Origin: Mantamonas sphyraenae
Taxonomy: Eukaryota > CRuMs > Mantamonadidae
NCBI GenBank assembly: GCA_026936335.1
Contig: JAPMXV010000041.1
Location: 1-64,000 of the forward strand
Direction of reading: 5' to 3'
Length of the DNA: 64,000 nucleotides
Position 1 is the stretch's first letter, and the number at the start of each line of letters is the position of its first letter. The notes beneath the pieces are model-generated. The model did no database searches and had not been told where the DNA came from. It saw only the letters and a program-made list of their open reading frames with translations. The position numbers were made by a program, and so were the translations under genes. This document shows, in pieces, positions 1-10,800 of the stretch.

Positions 1-127
1 CCTAACCCTAACCCTAACCCTAACCCTAACCCTAACCCTAACCCTAACCCTAACCCTAACCCTAACCCTAACCCTAACCCTAACCCTAACCCTAACCCTA
101 ACCCTAACCCTAACCCTAACCCTAACC

Positions 128-168
<41 letters not shown>

Positions 169-213
169 CCCTAACCTAACCCTAACCCTAACCCTAACCC
201 TAACCCTAACCCT
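1..213. repeat. Telomere repeat array (CCCTAA)n
   Basis: About 35 head-to-tail CCCTAA units read 5' to 3' from the first base, so the window starts at a chromosome terminus with the TTAGGG strand running outward. Two units are variant: a 7-base CCCTAAA near 145-151 and a short CCTAA near 171-178. The array then decays through CCTGACTC at about 211. Variant units at the inner edge are typical of true telomere-to-subtelomere junctions. Confidence 0.97.
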
Positions 214-498
214 GACTCTATCCTATCGATATAAGGAAGTTCCGCCCTTGTTGTGTTGGTCCGGTCTATGTCATGTGAGTTGTGCTTGTGTCTGCTGGCA
301 GGGTGGCTGAGTTGGGTGTTGACATGGGGCAGTGGGCAATGGGTGGGAAAGGAAATGTCGCTTGTGAGTGGCCGTCGTCCTGCAACACCGCGCAGTCAGC
401 ACTGCCCATCCGCCTTCAACCAAAGTATCACCAACACCCACAACACCCTCCACCAGTCCAACACAATCCACATACACTCCAGTACATCCACCATCACC
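214..498. other. Subtelomeric spacer and 5' region of first gene
   Basis: This 285-bp stretch separates the telomere array from the first start codon. I see no gene, no subtelomeric satellite and no mobile element in it. It must hold the promoter and 5' UTR of the gene starting at 499. The last ~100 bases are C/A-rich, with no recognisable TATA box. Confidence 0.5.
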
Positions 499-3400
499 AT
501 GGACGAAGACTACTCAAACACTCCGAAGCAACAGCACACACCCAACACCTACCCAGCGTGCGTTCTGCCTTCCACTCCGTTTTCTGACTGCCCGCTCCTC
601 CCGCTTCTATGCCTCCTCCTTGCCTTTGTCGCTTCCCTGCATTCCTCCCCTGCATCTCCACTTCCCTATCACCACTGTTGCTGCTTTCTCCGCTCTTTTC
701 CGATCCCCTCTCCCCTGTCACTGCCCTCCCCGTAGCCAATTTTCCGATCTGCCAATCTCCTCCGTTTCCCTCTCTGCTCGTTCCAGCCTCCCTTCACCCC
801 CGCTTTTGCCCTGACGGCGTCCATTCCGCCTTCCGCTCACCGTTCCTACCCCGCCCTGCCCCTCCCGTCTCCCCCGCAGCTACACGTACATGGTCCCTCC
901 CATGGCTGCCCAGCCGTTTCCGAACATGCTGCCCGTCCAAGGCGTACAAAACCCGTACCAGCACCCACAACCACCCATCATCTGGGTGCCTGTCAACACC
1001 TACCCGCAGCAGCACTCCGCATATGCTCATCAGGGCCACCCATACTACGCCTACTCTCCTCCGCCGCCTCCTCAGCCGCGACAAACCGCCCAGATGCACT
1101 TCGCTCAGCCTCCGTTTCACCGTCCGCCTGCTCAACCCACCACAAACCACAACCGCGTCCCCAATCGCGTCAGCCCTGCCTTTGTCGGCATCACACGGAG
1201 CACATCCACCACCACATCGTCGTCCTTCTCCCACCAGGCCACACGGCAGACTGGAGACAGCGACGACGACGACGCAGACCAGGACACACACACACACGAC
1301 ACTGGCGACGTGGAGGACCTGATGTTCCTGAACTTTGGCCACCGAGAACCACCGTCAGTCTCCAGCAACCCAGAGTGGATGGCCAGCTCATGGATGGAGG
1401 CGTACGAAGAAGACGGCGAGGCAAACGACGCACCCCAGCAGCACGTGGACGACGAGTTGGAACCTCAGGGCACACTCATCATTGCAGACATTGGTGATGC
1501 CATGGATGAGGAGTACATGCCGCAAGATGACAGCGACGACGACGCAGACGACTTGGAACAGGAGGACTTGGACGAATGGCTGCCAAGACGCACAAGAAGA
1601 GTCCGCACACAACGTCACAGAGGCAGCACCAGCCGTCGTACTGATCTGCAACTGATGAAAGGCAGCGGACAGCGCAGGCGCAGGGTCACGGCTGGCAGTG
1701 GCACAGAGACAGGAACGTCGAGCACACGGGCAAGGAGGGCCAAGGACGGAGACACCAGCGCCCGGAAGAAAGCAGGCGTGGACAAGAGAAACAAGTTGCC
1801 AGATGGTGTTGTGCGCAAAGGGTGGACAGCGGGAATCAGTGACGAGCGCACCCGCAGCAACAAGAAGGAGCACACGGCACTGCTGAGGCACATGCACACC
1901 CTGGCCTCCGAGCATCCCATCGACAATATCCCAGACCTCATGACCCTGCATGCGCGTGTTGTAGTCTGCCATGGCACCATGAGTACGCTCGTCCGACAGA
2001 TTCAGCTCGCCCTTGGCAACATTCCCCTCTCCCAAGGAGACATGGCCTTCTGCCTCACCCTTCTCGGCCATGATGTGGATCATCAGGCGTGCAGAAATGC
2101 CATCCTCCACGCTGGTCTGAACATGGGTGTGACAAAGGCTGGGTTGAAGGTGTGTTGGCTGGAGGAACCACACGACCACGGCGACCCCAACTACGCCCTA
2201 CTCCACCTGCTCATGTCAGAGATGGACACACTTGGCGACAGGCCCCATCCCACCACCTGGAAGGAGCACGAGCAGACCCAGCTGTGGCTGCAGAAAGCAC
2301 GACGCCCTGCTGACGACGACAGCGACCCACACTGGACACAATGCGACTACGACCACCACCTCACCAGCACCAAGGTGGACAAGTGGCATCCTGTGTCTGT
2401 GCGCAGTGGCTGGAGCTATGCTCCAACAAGCGACGAGCGTGGCAGCTGCACGGCGCGGGAGTTCCAGACGCTGCTGGCACACATGAAGGCACGTGCAGGC
2501 AAGCACCCTCTCCATCAGCACACACACGAGCTCCATGCACTGCGTGAGCTGATGAACAACGGCAGCAAGCAGTCCCTGCTGCGACACATCATCCTGGCGC
2601 TGGGCAACGTTGGCGTGCCGCCTGTCGACCTGGCCTTCTTTCTTCGCCTCCTCAGGCCACAACTCACCTACAAGAAGGTTCAACAGGTCATCAGCAACAC
2701 CCTCACCCGTGGCGTCACCTCCCTCTCCCTCAAGATCGCCTGGCTCGACAACCCCAAACCCAGCGACGCCACACTGCACACCCTCCTCCACACCCTCATC
2801 GACCGCATCACACCCCACTTCACCACCCGCCCCACCACCACCGCTGCCGTCAACTCCGTCGACATCCCCGAGCTTGTTCTGCCCGAGCCCACAGAGAAGG
2901 AGAAGATGGCCGTGGAGGATGGACTGCCAGATGGCGTTGTGCGCAGTGGCTGGACGTTCTGGCGCAAGAGCGAGCGCATGCACAGCAACAAGAAGGAGCA
3001 CACGGCACTGCTGAACCACTTGCACACTCTGGCCAACGAGCATCCCATCGACGACATCCCCGACCTCATGACCCTGCAGGCGCGTGTTGTGGTCTGCCAT
3101 GGCACCCTGAACACGCTGGTCCGACAGATTCAGCTCGTTCTGGGCAACATTCCCCTCTCCCAGAGCGACATGGCCTTCTGCCTCACCCTTCTTGGCCATG
3201 ATATGGATCAATATGCATGCGGCCATGCCATCACCAACGCTGGTCTGGCCATGGGGGTGACAAAGGCTGGGTTGAAGGTGTGCTGGCTGGAGGAGCCACA
3301 CGACCACGGCGACCCCAACTACGCCCTCCTCCACCTGCTCATGACTGAGATGGACACTCTCGGCGACAGGCCCCATCCCACCACCTGGAAGGAGCACGAG

Positions 3401-4078
3401 CAGACCCAGCTGTGGCTGCAGAAAGCACGACACCCTGCTGACAACGACAGCGACCCACACTGGACACAATGCGACTACGACCACCACCTCACCACCACCA
3501 TCAAGATGGAAAAGTGGCATCCTGTGTCTGTGCGCAGTGGCTGGAGCAAAGCCAACAGCGACGAGCGTGGCAGCTGCACGGCGCGGGAGTTCCAGACGCT
3601 GCTGGCACACATGAAGGCACGTGCAGGCAAGCACCCTCGTCATCCGCACACACACGAGTACCATGCACTGCGTGAGCTGATCAACAACGGCAGCCTGAAC
3701 TCCCTGGTGCGACACATCATCCTGGCGCTGGGCAACGTTGGCATGCCGCCTGTCGATTTGGCCTTCTTTGTCCGCCTCCTAAGGCCGCACCTCACCTACA
3801 AGCAGGTGAAAAGTGCCGTCAAGGACACCCTCACTCGCGGTGTTACCTCCCTCTCCCTCAAGATCGCCTTGCTCGACAACCCCAAACCCAGCGACGCCAC
3901 TCTGCACACCCTCCTCCACACCCTCGTCGACCGCATCACACCCCACATCACCACCCGCCCCACAACCATCGCACTCGTCAACGCCTACCCCATCTCCTCC
4001 TTCACCCTTCCCAAGCGCAAAGACCATTCCTCCTCCTCCTCCTCCTCCTCCTCCTCCAAACGCCAGCGCCTCGAATGA
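499..4078 (+). CDS. Protein with four copies of an unrecognised ~190-residue module
   Basis: The model is 499..557 joined to 880..4078. The donor is GTGCGT at 558, the acceptor CCCCGCAG ends at 879, the frame is kept, and the product is about 1085 residues. I do not recognise the family. The N-terminal ~150 residues are Pro/His/Tyr-rich. An acidic segment follows, then a basic Arg/Lys-rich segment (~225-320). Four related modules are arranged A-B-A-B at roughly 325-515, 520-695, 700-895 and 900-1070. Each module has V-R-x-G-W, S-D-E-R, a LL-x-H-M-x-x-L-A helix, L-V-R-x-I-x-L-(A/V)-L-G-N, D-x-A-F-x-L-x-L-L and G-V-T-x-x-x-L-K. The tail is polyserine followed by KRQRLE, which with the basic segment suggests a nuclear location (inference). 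The stop lies 31 bp from the convergent LRR gene. The reading frame is well supported; the function is unknown. Confidence 0.8.
1796..4017 (+). repeat. Internal direct duplication, period 1128 bp
   Basis: The A-B half starting near 1796 and the A-B half starting near 2923 are highly similar at the DNA level. For example, the stretch beginning cacgaccacggcgacc at 2171 recurs at 3299. The offset of 1128 bp is exactly 376 codons, so the duplication kept the frame. Within each half, A and B resemble each other only at protein level. This implies an old module duplication followed by a recent duplication of the pair. Confidence 0.85.
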
Positions 4079-4109
4079 ACCACCCTTTCATTCCCACACC
4101 CTCTCCACT

Positions 4110-6201
4110 TCACCCTCCCCTCCCCATCCACCTCAACACCCTCTCCATCACCTCATCTGGCAGTGTCACCCACCCTCCCCACCCTCCCTCCTCCACATAC
4201 TCCTCCATCCCACCACACTGAAACATTGCCTCCCTCTCCTCCCCGTTCATCACCAATGTCACCTCCATGGCCTCATCCACCTGTCCAACCCACCCCATCC
4301 AATGCCACGCCTTCCTCCACCCTGCCTCCCTCACCATCTCCACCGTTTTCATCCTCGGCGTCGCACCCCAGCCCCGCAACACCTCAACCAACCCCTCATC
4401 ACCACCCTTCACTGCTCGCTCTAGCGCAGTTGTCGTTCCTCCAACCCCCGCAAACGTGTTCACAGGCACACCCCACTCCATCAACTCTCTCATCTTCCCC
4501 ACATCCACACACTCCACAAATTCCTCATGCTGCTTCATGTTTCTCTCTAGCAGCGACTGCAACGCGTCATCGCGAACGCCGTCGATCCTCCAGCACGACC
4601 GATTGCCTTCCAATGCCTTTGTCAGTGCTGCTGCTCCTTCTTCGTCGATGTCGTGACGCCAGAGTTCCAGTTCCTGCAAGCAGCTATTCTCGCTCAGCGC
4701 TTGCGCCAATGCTGATGCGCCTTCTGCCCCGATGCTGTTGTCGTTCAGGTCCAATGCCTGCAAGCTGCTGTTCTCACTCAGTGTCTGTGCCAGCACTGCT
4801 ATTCCTTTGTCCCCAAAGCTGTTGCTCCCGAGACCCAGTCTCTGCAAGCTACTGTTCACACCCAGCGCCTGCGCCAATGATGCTGCTCCTTCTGCCCCGA
4901 TGCTGTTGCTCCTCAGTTCAAGTGTCTGCAAGCTGTTGTTCCCACACAGTGCCTGCGCCAGGGCTGCAGCTCCTTCTGCGCCGATGGTGTTGCTGTCGAG
5001 GTCAAGTGTCCGCAAGCTGCTGTTGTCACACAGAGCCTGCGCCAGTGCTGCTGCACCTTCGTCCCCGATGCTGTTGCCCTGGAGGTTCAGTGTCTGCAGG
5101 CGGCTGTTCGCTCTCAGTGCCTGCGCCAGTGCTGCTGCTCCATGGTCGCCGCTGCTGTTGGTGCTGAGGACTAGTGTCTGCAGGCGGCTGTTCACACCCA
5201 GCGCCTGCGCCAATGCTACTGCTCCTTCTGCTCCGATGCTGTTGTAGAAGAGGCTCAACGTCTGCAAGCTGCTATTCTCCCTCAGTGCCTGCCCCAGTGC
5301 TGTAGCTCCTTCGTCCCCGATCCCGTTCTTGTAGATGTCCAGTCTCTGCAAGCTGCTGTTCTTACTCAGTGCCTGCGCCAGTGCTGTTGCGCCTTCTGCA
5401 CCGATGCTGTTGACCCCGAGGTACAGTATCTGCAAGCAGCAGCCGTTTACGCTCAGTGCTTGCGCCAGCGATACTGCGCCTTCTGCCCCGATTCTGTTGC
5501 TGTTGAGAATCAATGCCTGTAAGCTGCTGTTCGCTCTCAGTGCCTGCGCCAGGGCTGCTGCTCCCATGTCACCAATCCTGTTGGCCCAGAGTCTCAGTGT
5601 CTGCAAGCTGCTGTTCCCACTCAGTGCTTGCGCCAATGCTGCTGCTCCTTCTGCCCCGATGCTGTTGCTGTTGAAGTTCAGACTCAGCAAGCTGCTGTTG
5701 TCACTCAGTGCCTGCCCTATTGCTGCTGCTCCTTCTGCCCCGATCCTGTTGCCGTTGATGTTCAGACTCAACAACGTGTTGTTCTCCCTCAGAGCCTGCC
5801 CCATTGCTGTTGCTCCTTCTGGCCCGATATTGTTGTTTCCGAGGTCCAGTGACTGCATGCTGCTGTTCTCACATAGTCCCTGTGCCATTGCTGCTGCTCC
5901 TTCTGGCCCGATGCTGTTGTTTCCTAGGTCCAGCGTCTGCAAGCTGCTGCTCTCTCTCATTGCCTGGGCAAGTGCCACTGCTTCTTTGTCTCCCAGTCCC
6001 GCATAAAGAAGGTCCAATTTCTGTGTGTGTCGTGTCAACACACCTTCCACCCTCTTCTCACACAATTGTGCCATGGCACCAAAACTCCCTCCCGAACACC
6101 CTCTGCCAACTCACCGTCCCCTGAGCCTCCAAGGCTTCGACAATCCGCTCATGGTCCCCGCTCTGCAACAGTATCATCCATTCTCGTGCGCTTAAGCTCA
6201 T
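4110..6201 (-). CDS. LRR (ribonuclease-inhibitor type) and ankyrin protein with C-terminal F-box-like module
   Basis: Minus-strand model: exon 1 is 6201..6115, a 94-nt intron (donor GTGAGT at 6114, acceptor ACACACAG ending 6021) follows, and exon 2 is 6020..4110, giving about 665 residues. The N-terminus starts MSLSAREW. About 17 LRRs of 28 residues follow (L-x-x-L-x-L-x-x-N-x-I-G-x-E-G-A-x-A-L-A-Q-A-L), the NLR/ribonuclease-inhibitor class. A divergent ankyrin-like stretch then precedes a C-terminal block containing ERE.MF..GGM..Y and LPDEVMERVLRWM. The latter resembles the first helix of an F-box. The same C-terminal block recurs in the genes at 12141 and 17052. The likely role is protein-protein recognition, possibly substrate recruitment to a ubiquitin ligase (inference). 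An upstream in-frame ATG at 6285 is an alternative start. Confidence 0.85.
4680..6015 (-). repeat. 84-bp tandem repeats encoding LRRs
   Basis: About sixteen 84-bp units encode the 28-residue LRRs of the gene at 4110-6201. They are similar enough in DNA to be read as a coding minisatellite, for example gctcagtgcctgcgcca recurring every 84 bp. One unit (near 5430-5460) has an extra codon. Regular spacing suggests homogenisation by unequal exchange or gene conversion. Confidence 0.8.
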
Positions 6202-6535
6202 ATTTCCTGCAGTAGTCCAAGAGTCAGCAAACTCGGCGGATTTCCCAAGCCCGCACCCATGTGCACATGTCCTCGATGACCCCACCAGTCCCTACCCATT
6301 GACCCTTCCCTACCCAATGACTGCTCCAAGTGTGTGTTTGCAGTATGCGTTGGATGCACCTCCGCTTAGCACGGAGGACAAGGCGCGCCCAACCCTCTTC
6401 TTCGCCGACACTCTCTCTACTGTGCAGGAAGGGCAATCCAATCCGTCTCTGATTCATACGACGACTCACCACGTATCCATTGGACTGGCTGTCAGCATCA
6501 CATGTGCGCTTCAACCCAACCAACCCGAACCAACG
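6202..6535. other. Intergenic divergent promoter region
   Basis: This 334-bp spacer lies between the divergent start codons of the LRR/ankyrin gene (6201, minus) and the NPC1-domain gene (6536, plus). The minus strand has a CTGCAG followed closely by the LRR start codon, which could be a 5' UTR intron acceptor. Nothing else recognisable is present. Confidence 0.4.
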
Positions 6536-7308
6536 ATGCGAAGCGTCCTCTTTTTCCTCGTTCTCATCACCGCCACGCTTGCGCACGCAAATTGCGCCAT
6601 GCACGGCAACCCGACCTATATCCATCCAAACTCTCCCCCATTTAGCGTACGCTTCACGTGTTCCCTCTATGTTTCCACCCCTCGCCGCGCCCTCCCGTTT
6701 GCGTGTACGCCAACCCATACAAACCCAACCCCACCCCAACCAACACCTCCCAATCCCAACCCCACCCCCCACCCGCACCCCCACAGACACCCAACCTCGT
6801 AGACTGTCCCGCCTTCAACCAATCCCACTGCTGCACGGTCGACCAAACCAAAGTCCTGCACGAACAATTCCTCAACGTCCTCGACAACGTCTTTGCCGGC
6901 TGCAAAGCGTGCATCAAAAATATCCACACCCTCTGGTGCTCCTTCACCTGCAATCCCCTCCAGCAGGACTTTGTGAACGTCACCCAGTACGACGCGGACG
7001 GCCAGGTCCAGGTCGTCGAGTTCACCGTCTGCCCAGACTTTGCAAACGGACTCTATGACTCCTGCAAACTGGTCCCATTTGGCGGTGGAGTCATTGTCGA
7101 AAAGGAATGGCCCGATTCCATGGCCTTCCTCTCCTTCATGGGTGAAAAGGGCCCCTTCAACCCGTTCCAGATCAACTTTCGCTTCTCCAACGAGTCCACC
7201 GCCATGTGCGCCAGTCCGGAGAGCTGCAAGGGCATCTGTGCATGTGAGTATTGCGAGCCTTCCTGCAACAGCAAACCGGGCGGCTTCGAGTCCTCGTCAC
7301 CCCAATAA
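6536..7308 (+). CDS. Secreted stand-alone NPC1 N-terminal (sterol-binding) domain
   Basis: The model is 6536..6646 joined to 6787..7308, with donor GTACGC at 6647, acceptor CCCCCACAG ending 6786 and phase 0, giving 210 residues. Residues 1-18 form a hydrophobic signal peptide. The rest matches the Cys pattern of the Niemann-Pick C1 luminal N-terminal domain: CPAF, SHCC, GCKACI, LWCSFTCNP..Q..FVNVT, FTVCPDFANGLYDSC and C.CEYCEPSC. In NPC1 this domain binds cholesterol and passes it to the membrane domains. Here the frame stops right after the domain, so the 13-pass part is missing. A hydrophobic reading frame at 7371-7489 (starting MTSSSWYQKG) could be a tail exon if a GTGAGT at 7242 is used as a donor. 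This may be a lipid carrier or a truncated NPC1 paralogue. Confidence 0.8.
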
Positions 7309-7539
7309 ACCCTTGTGTGGCGCACCAGTGCGCAACCAAACACCTGTCCATCACCCCTTCTTGAGCAGACACATGACATCATCGTCGTGGTACCAGAAGG
7401 GAGCCCTTGCGTTGACCTCACTCAACCTCATCCTGTCCGTGTGCGTGTTTGCCGTTTGCGTCAACGGATGTGGAGATGACTTTCTATGAACGAATGCCCT
7501 TCATGTATTGTTTGAATGATCCTAGATGTGGCCATATTG
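7309..7539. other. 3' flank of NPC1-domain gene
   Basis: This stretch contains an AATAAA-like AATAAAC immediately at the stop codon (7304-7310), which could serve as a poly(A) signal. It also contains a short hydrophobic reading frame (7371-7489) that might be an alternative terminal exon of the upstream gene. No independent gene is evident. Confidence 0.35.
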
Positions 7540-7800
7540 CCAAATCCTGCATCTCGTCCGTCGCCAATGCCACCTCCATCGCCTAACCCACCTGCCCACC
7601 CCACCAAATCCAATGCCACGTCTTCCTCCACCCTTCCTCCCTCGCCAACTCCACCGTTTTCATCCTCGCCTTTGCGCCCCATGCCCGCAACACCTCCACA
7701 ATCCCCTCATTCCCTGTTCTCACTGCTCGCTCCATCGCAGTTCCCACCCAATCCAATGCCAAGCCCTCCTCCACCCTGCCTTTGTCATCATCACCCATCC
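7540..7800 (-). pseudogene. Decayed C-terminal fragment of the LRR/ankyrin F-box-like family
   Basis: On the minus strand, codons 7798 to about 7590 read MERAVRTGNEGIVEVLRAWG, then RMKTVE and GWRKTWHW. These align with ALERAVKGGDEGLVEVLRGWG, RMKTVE and GWRKAWHW in the intact gene at 4110-6201. The next codons match GQV..AMEV, but a TAG replaces the Glu codon. A second copy of the GW-R-AWHW-GW piece lies just upstream in another frame (~7755-7795). There is no start, LRR part or downstream LPDEV, so this is a relic. Confidence 0.75.
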
Positions 7801-7869
7801 CCCCATGTTCCCAACACGGGGCACCCGCCGCCGCCCCAGCCGCGCCATACTAAATCCGAAACTTCAACG

Positions 7870-10800
7870 ATGAACCAAAACTATTCCCGACTTGCGGGAA
7901 TGCTTCTCCTCATCCTCTGCGTTTCCACCCTGACCCATGCGCATGCGATCAACGTCGACGACACGTTCGGCTCCCCGAACTTGTTCCGTGACGACCGTGT
8001 GATGACCCAAAAGCAACTTCAAGAGGTGTTTGCACATCCAGACGTACTCGAAGGCCGTGAGACTCAAGTCCATATTGCGGCGGACAAGGTCTCCTCGGCG
8101 GAGTTTTTCGCCGCTGGAGATGCCGATGCGTCCTGGCAAGACCTCGCGGGAAACCATGTCCTCACTCCCACAGCCGAGCTTTCTGACGCGGCAAAGTCCG
8201 ACGTGAAGGAGATGGGTGCCTCCGAGATGCATTTTGGCGACGGTCTGCGTGTCAAAACGTACCTGCGAGGCGACGTCAAGGTCCACCCCGACTTTGTCCA
8301 GCTCAAGGCAGAGCACCACCATGCATTCGTCACCGAGGTGGCACCTACCAACGAGATCCCCAACGAGGACCCCCTGAACCTTTTGCAGAAGCACGCGAGC
8401 CAGCTGTTCTCCCGCTTGAGCGAGCGCGCCAAGGACGCTCCGGCCGCCGGAACAATCACCTTCGATCACGACGAGCTCGTTGAGGATGCCGGCGATGACT
8501 ATATCCACGGCAAACAATGGGAGCAGGACGCCAGCGTCAAATCCAACATGCAACGTGAAGGATCTTCCGTCGGTAAGTCCAGAATGCAGTGTCAGGGCGG
8601 GCTACGCCTGCACTGCGAACCGGTTGAACGGGTCCGCTTTTTTTTCCGAAGACCCCTTTTTTTTCGGCGTGTTGTTGTCCCTTTTCTCGTCAAAATCCCC
8701 ATTGGGCGACCGCATGCCAATTTCACGACATTTCATCGCTCGAAAAAATTCCCAATGTGCGGTATTCCCTGCACATGTATGCCATGCAGTGTGTGATGCC
8801 CCCAAAGGCACCCCCAGCCAAGGAAATTGCTGACGCGCAACTTTCCCTCCCCGCCTCTCCCGGACGACACCAGCCGGCGAGGGCGCCTTCTTGGTGTCTC
8901 GCCAGATGGTGGAAACGTACGGCCTGAAGGCCGGCAAGTACTTTGCCGTGCCATCGGGTCTGTTCAAGATCCTCAACGTCAACGCAGACACGCTGGACGT
9001 CATGGTGCGTCTGCATTGCCGCCGCGCCGGCCTCGCCGAGGTGGTGGAGAACGCAGAGGTGCGCACCGTCGTGACAGGTACACCTTCCATGGTGCGTGAC
9101 TCCACGACTGGAGAGGTTGAAGACCTGCGCGCACACGCGACGCTTGCCAAAGACAAAGAGTTGCTGCAGGAGATGTACACCCACATGCGCAACCTGCATG
9201 CCGTGCACATGGACGAAAAGCTCATCGACGAGCGTTTGGCCATGTTGGACAAGAAACTGTGGAAGGAGGTGTCCAACTCGCTGCCCAAGTCGATGGTGAC
9301 CCCCGACAATCTGGTCGAAATCCGCGACGCCACCCTTGCCCTGTCCCGTGACCTCAAGGCCCCCCTGCGATCTCAGTTCCTGAAGATGGCAAAAGAACAC
9401 GTCCAGCAGGCAGCGCGCGAGCGGGCCATGGACGAGATCGCCGATGCCGATTTTGGATCCAACGAAAGCGAGGTCGACGACGTCGCGTCCGCCGCCTCTG
9501 ACGACGAAAACGACGAGCAGTGGAACGTATCGTCCGAAGAAGACAACGAAGACGCAGCGCGTGACGACGACCTCGATTTTGATGACGACACGGAGGTTTC
9601 CGACGAAACCGTCGATGACGAGGCCGTCCAGGACCGTGACGACGACCAGATCATTGATTTTTTCAAGAGCCTTGGCAGGAGCATTGGCAATTTCTTCAAC
9701 GACTTTCCGCGCAAGTTGAAGAAGTTTGCCGAGCAGTTGGGCAAGAAGGTTTTGGAAGGGCTGAAGAAGTTTGGCAAGAAGATTGCCGAAGCAGTGTTGA
9801 AATTCGCCAGCAAGATGTGGAAGGTGTTCAAGAAGCTTGCTTCCAAGTTCACCACGTTTGTCAAGAAGATCGGTGCCAAGATCAAGGAGATTGGCCGCCA
9901 GATCGTCGAGGTGGTCAAGAAGGTCGGCGAGGTCATCGTGTTCCTTGCAAAGACGCTGACCGGAAACGTGGATGGTGAGATCAAGTACCACATGACTGTC
10001 GGCCACAACACGGGCGCGACCGATCTCGTTGCGTACCGCAAGAAGAACCTCGCGGTGCTTCTTCGTTTGGAGCGCGCGTACGCTGCCTTCAAGCCCACCT
10101 TTGAACTGTCTCTGCACCTGGTGAACTACAAGCTGCAGCGCTTCCGCACCACTCTGGGCGGCTCTTTGGAGCTTGCGCTGGAGTTGCTGCTGGAATTGTC
10201 GGCTCAGTACCAAAAGACGGCGGACAAGCAGCTGCTGTCCCACCGCGTGTCCCAAATCTCCTTCACCGTGGGTGTCGTGCCCGTGTGGATTGCCATCAAG
10301 TACATTCAGAAGGCTGGAATCACGGTGAATGTCACTGCAGGCATTTCGACGCGTTTCGGCGGCTCTCTCACCACGGGAATTCGCATGGGTCTCGAGTACC
10401 GTGGCGGCAAGTGGTCGGGTATCTTTTCGCGATACTTTGAGCACCAGCTCAAGGGTCCCGAGTCGGTCCAGCCCTGCGGCGGCATCACCCTCGAGCTGTT
10501 CCTGACGCCGCAGATCGCCTTTTTGCTGTACGACGTGGCTGGCCCGACCTTTGCTCTGGAGCCGTACGTCCAGCTGAACTTCCACCCCAAGGGCATTCAA
10601 CACTGTGTTACGGTGGAGCCAACGCCGGACAAGAAGAAGGACGACAAGAAGGCCGGCAACGTGCGCGCAGCCGCCCCGCGCGCCACCTACATGCACTTTG
10701 ACGCAACTGGCAAGGGCACAGAGGTGCAGTCCGTGTCAGACGCCGACGAAGCCCTGCAGATCCAGTGGGAGTTGCGCCTGGGCTTCCGTGGCAAGGTGGG

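Noticed and set aside
2216-3715. 499-codon minus-strand reading frame
   Set aside because: It lies antisense to the repeated modules of the plus-strand gene. Its open frame follows from third-position GC bias and the duplicated DNA, and its protein shows no recognisable domain.
8723-10696. 657-codon minus-strand reading frame
   Set aside because: It is antisense to the large secreted protein, which has a coherent signal peptide, domains and splice sites. The antisense protein is His/Val/Leu-rich low complexity.
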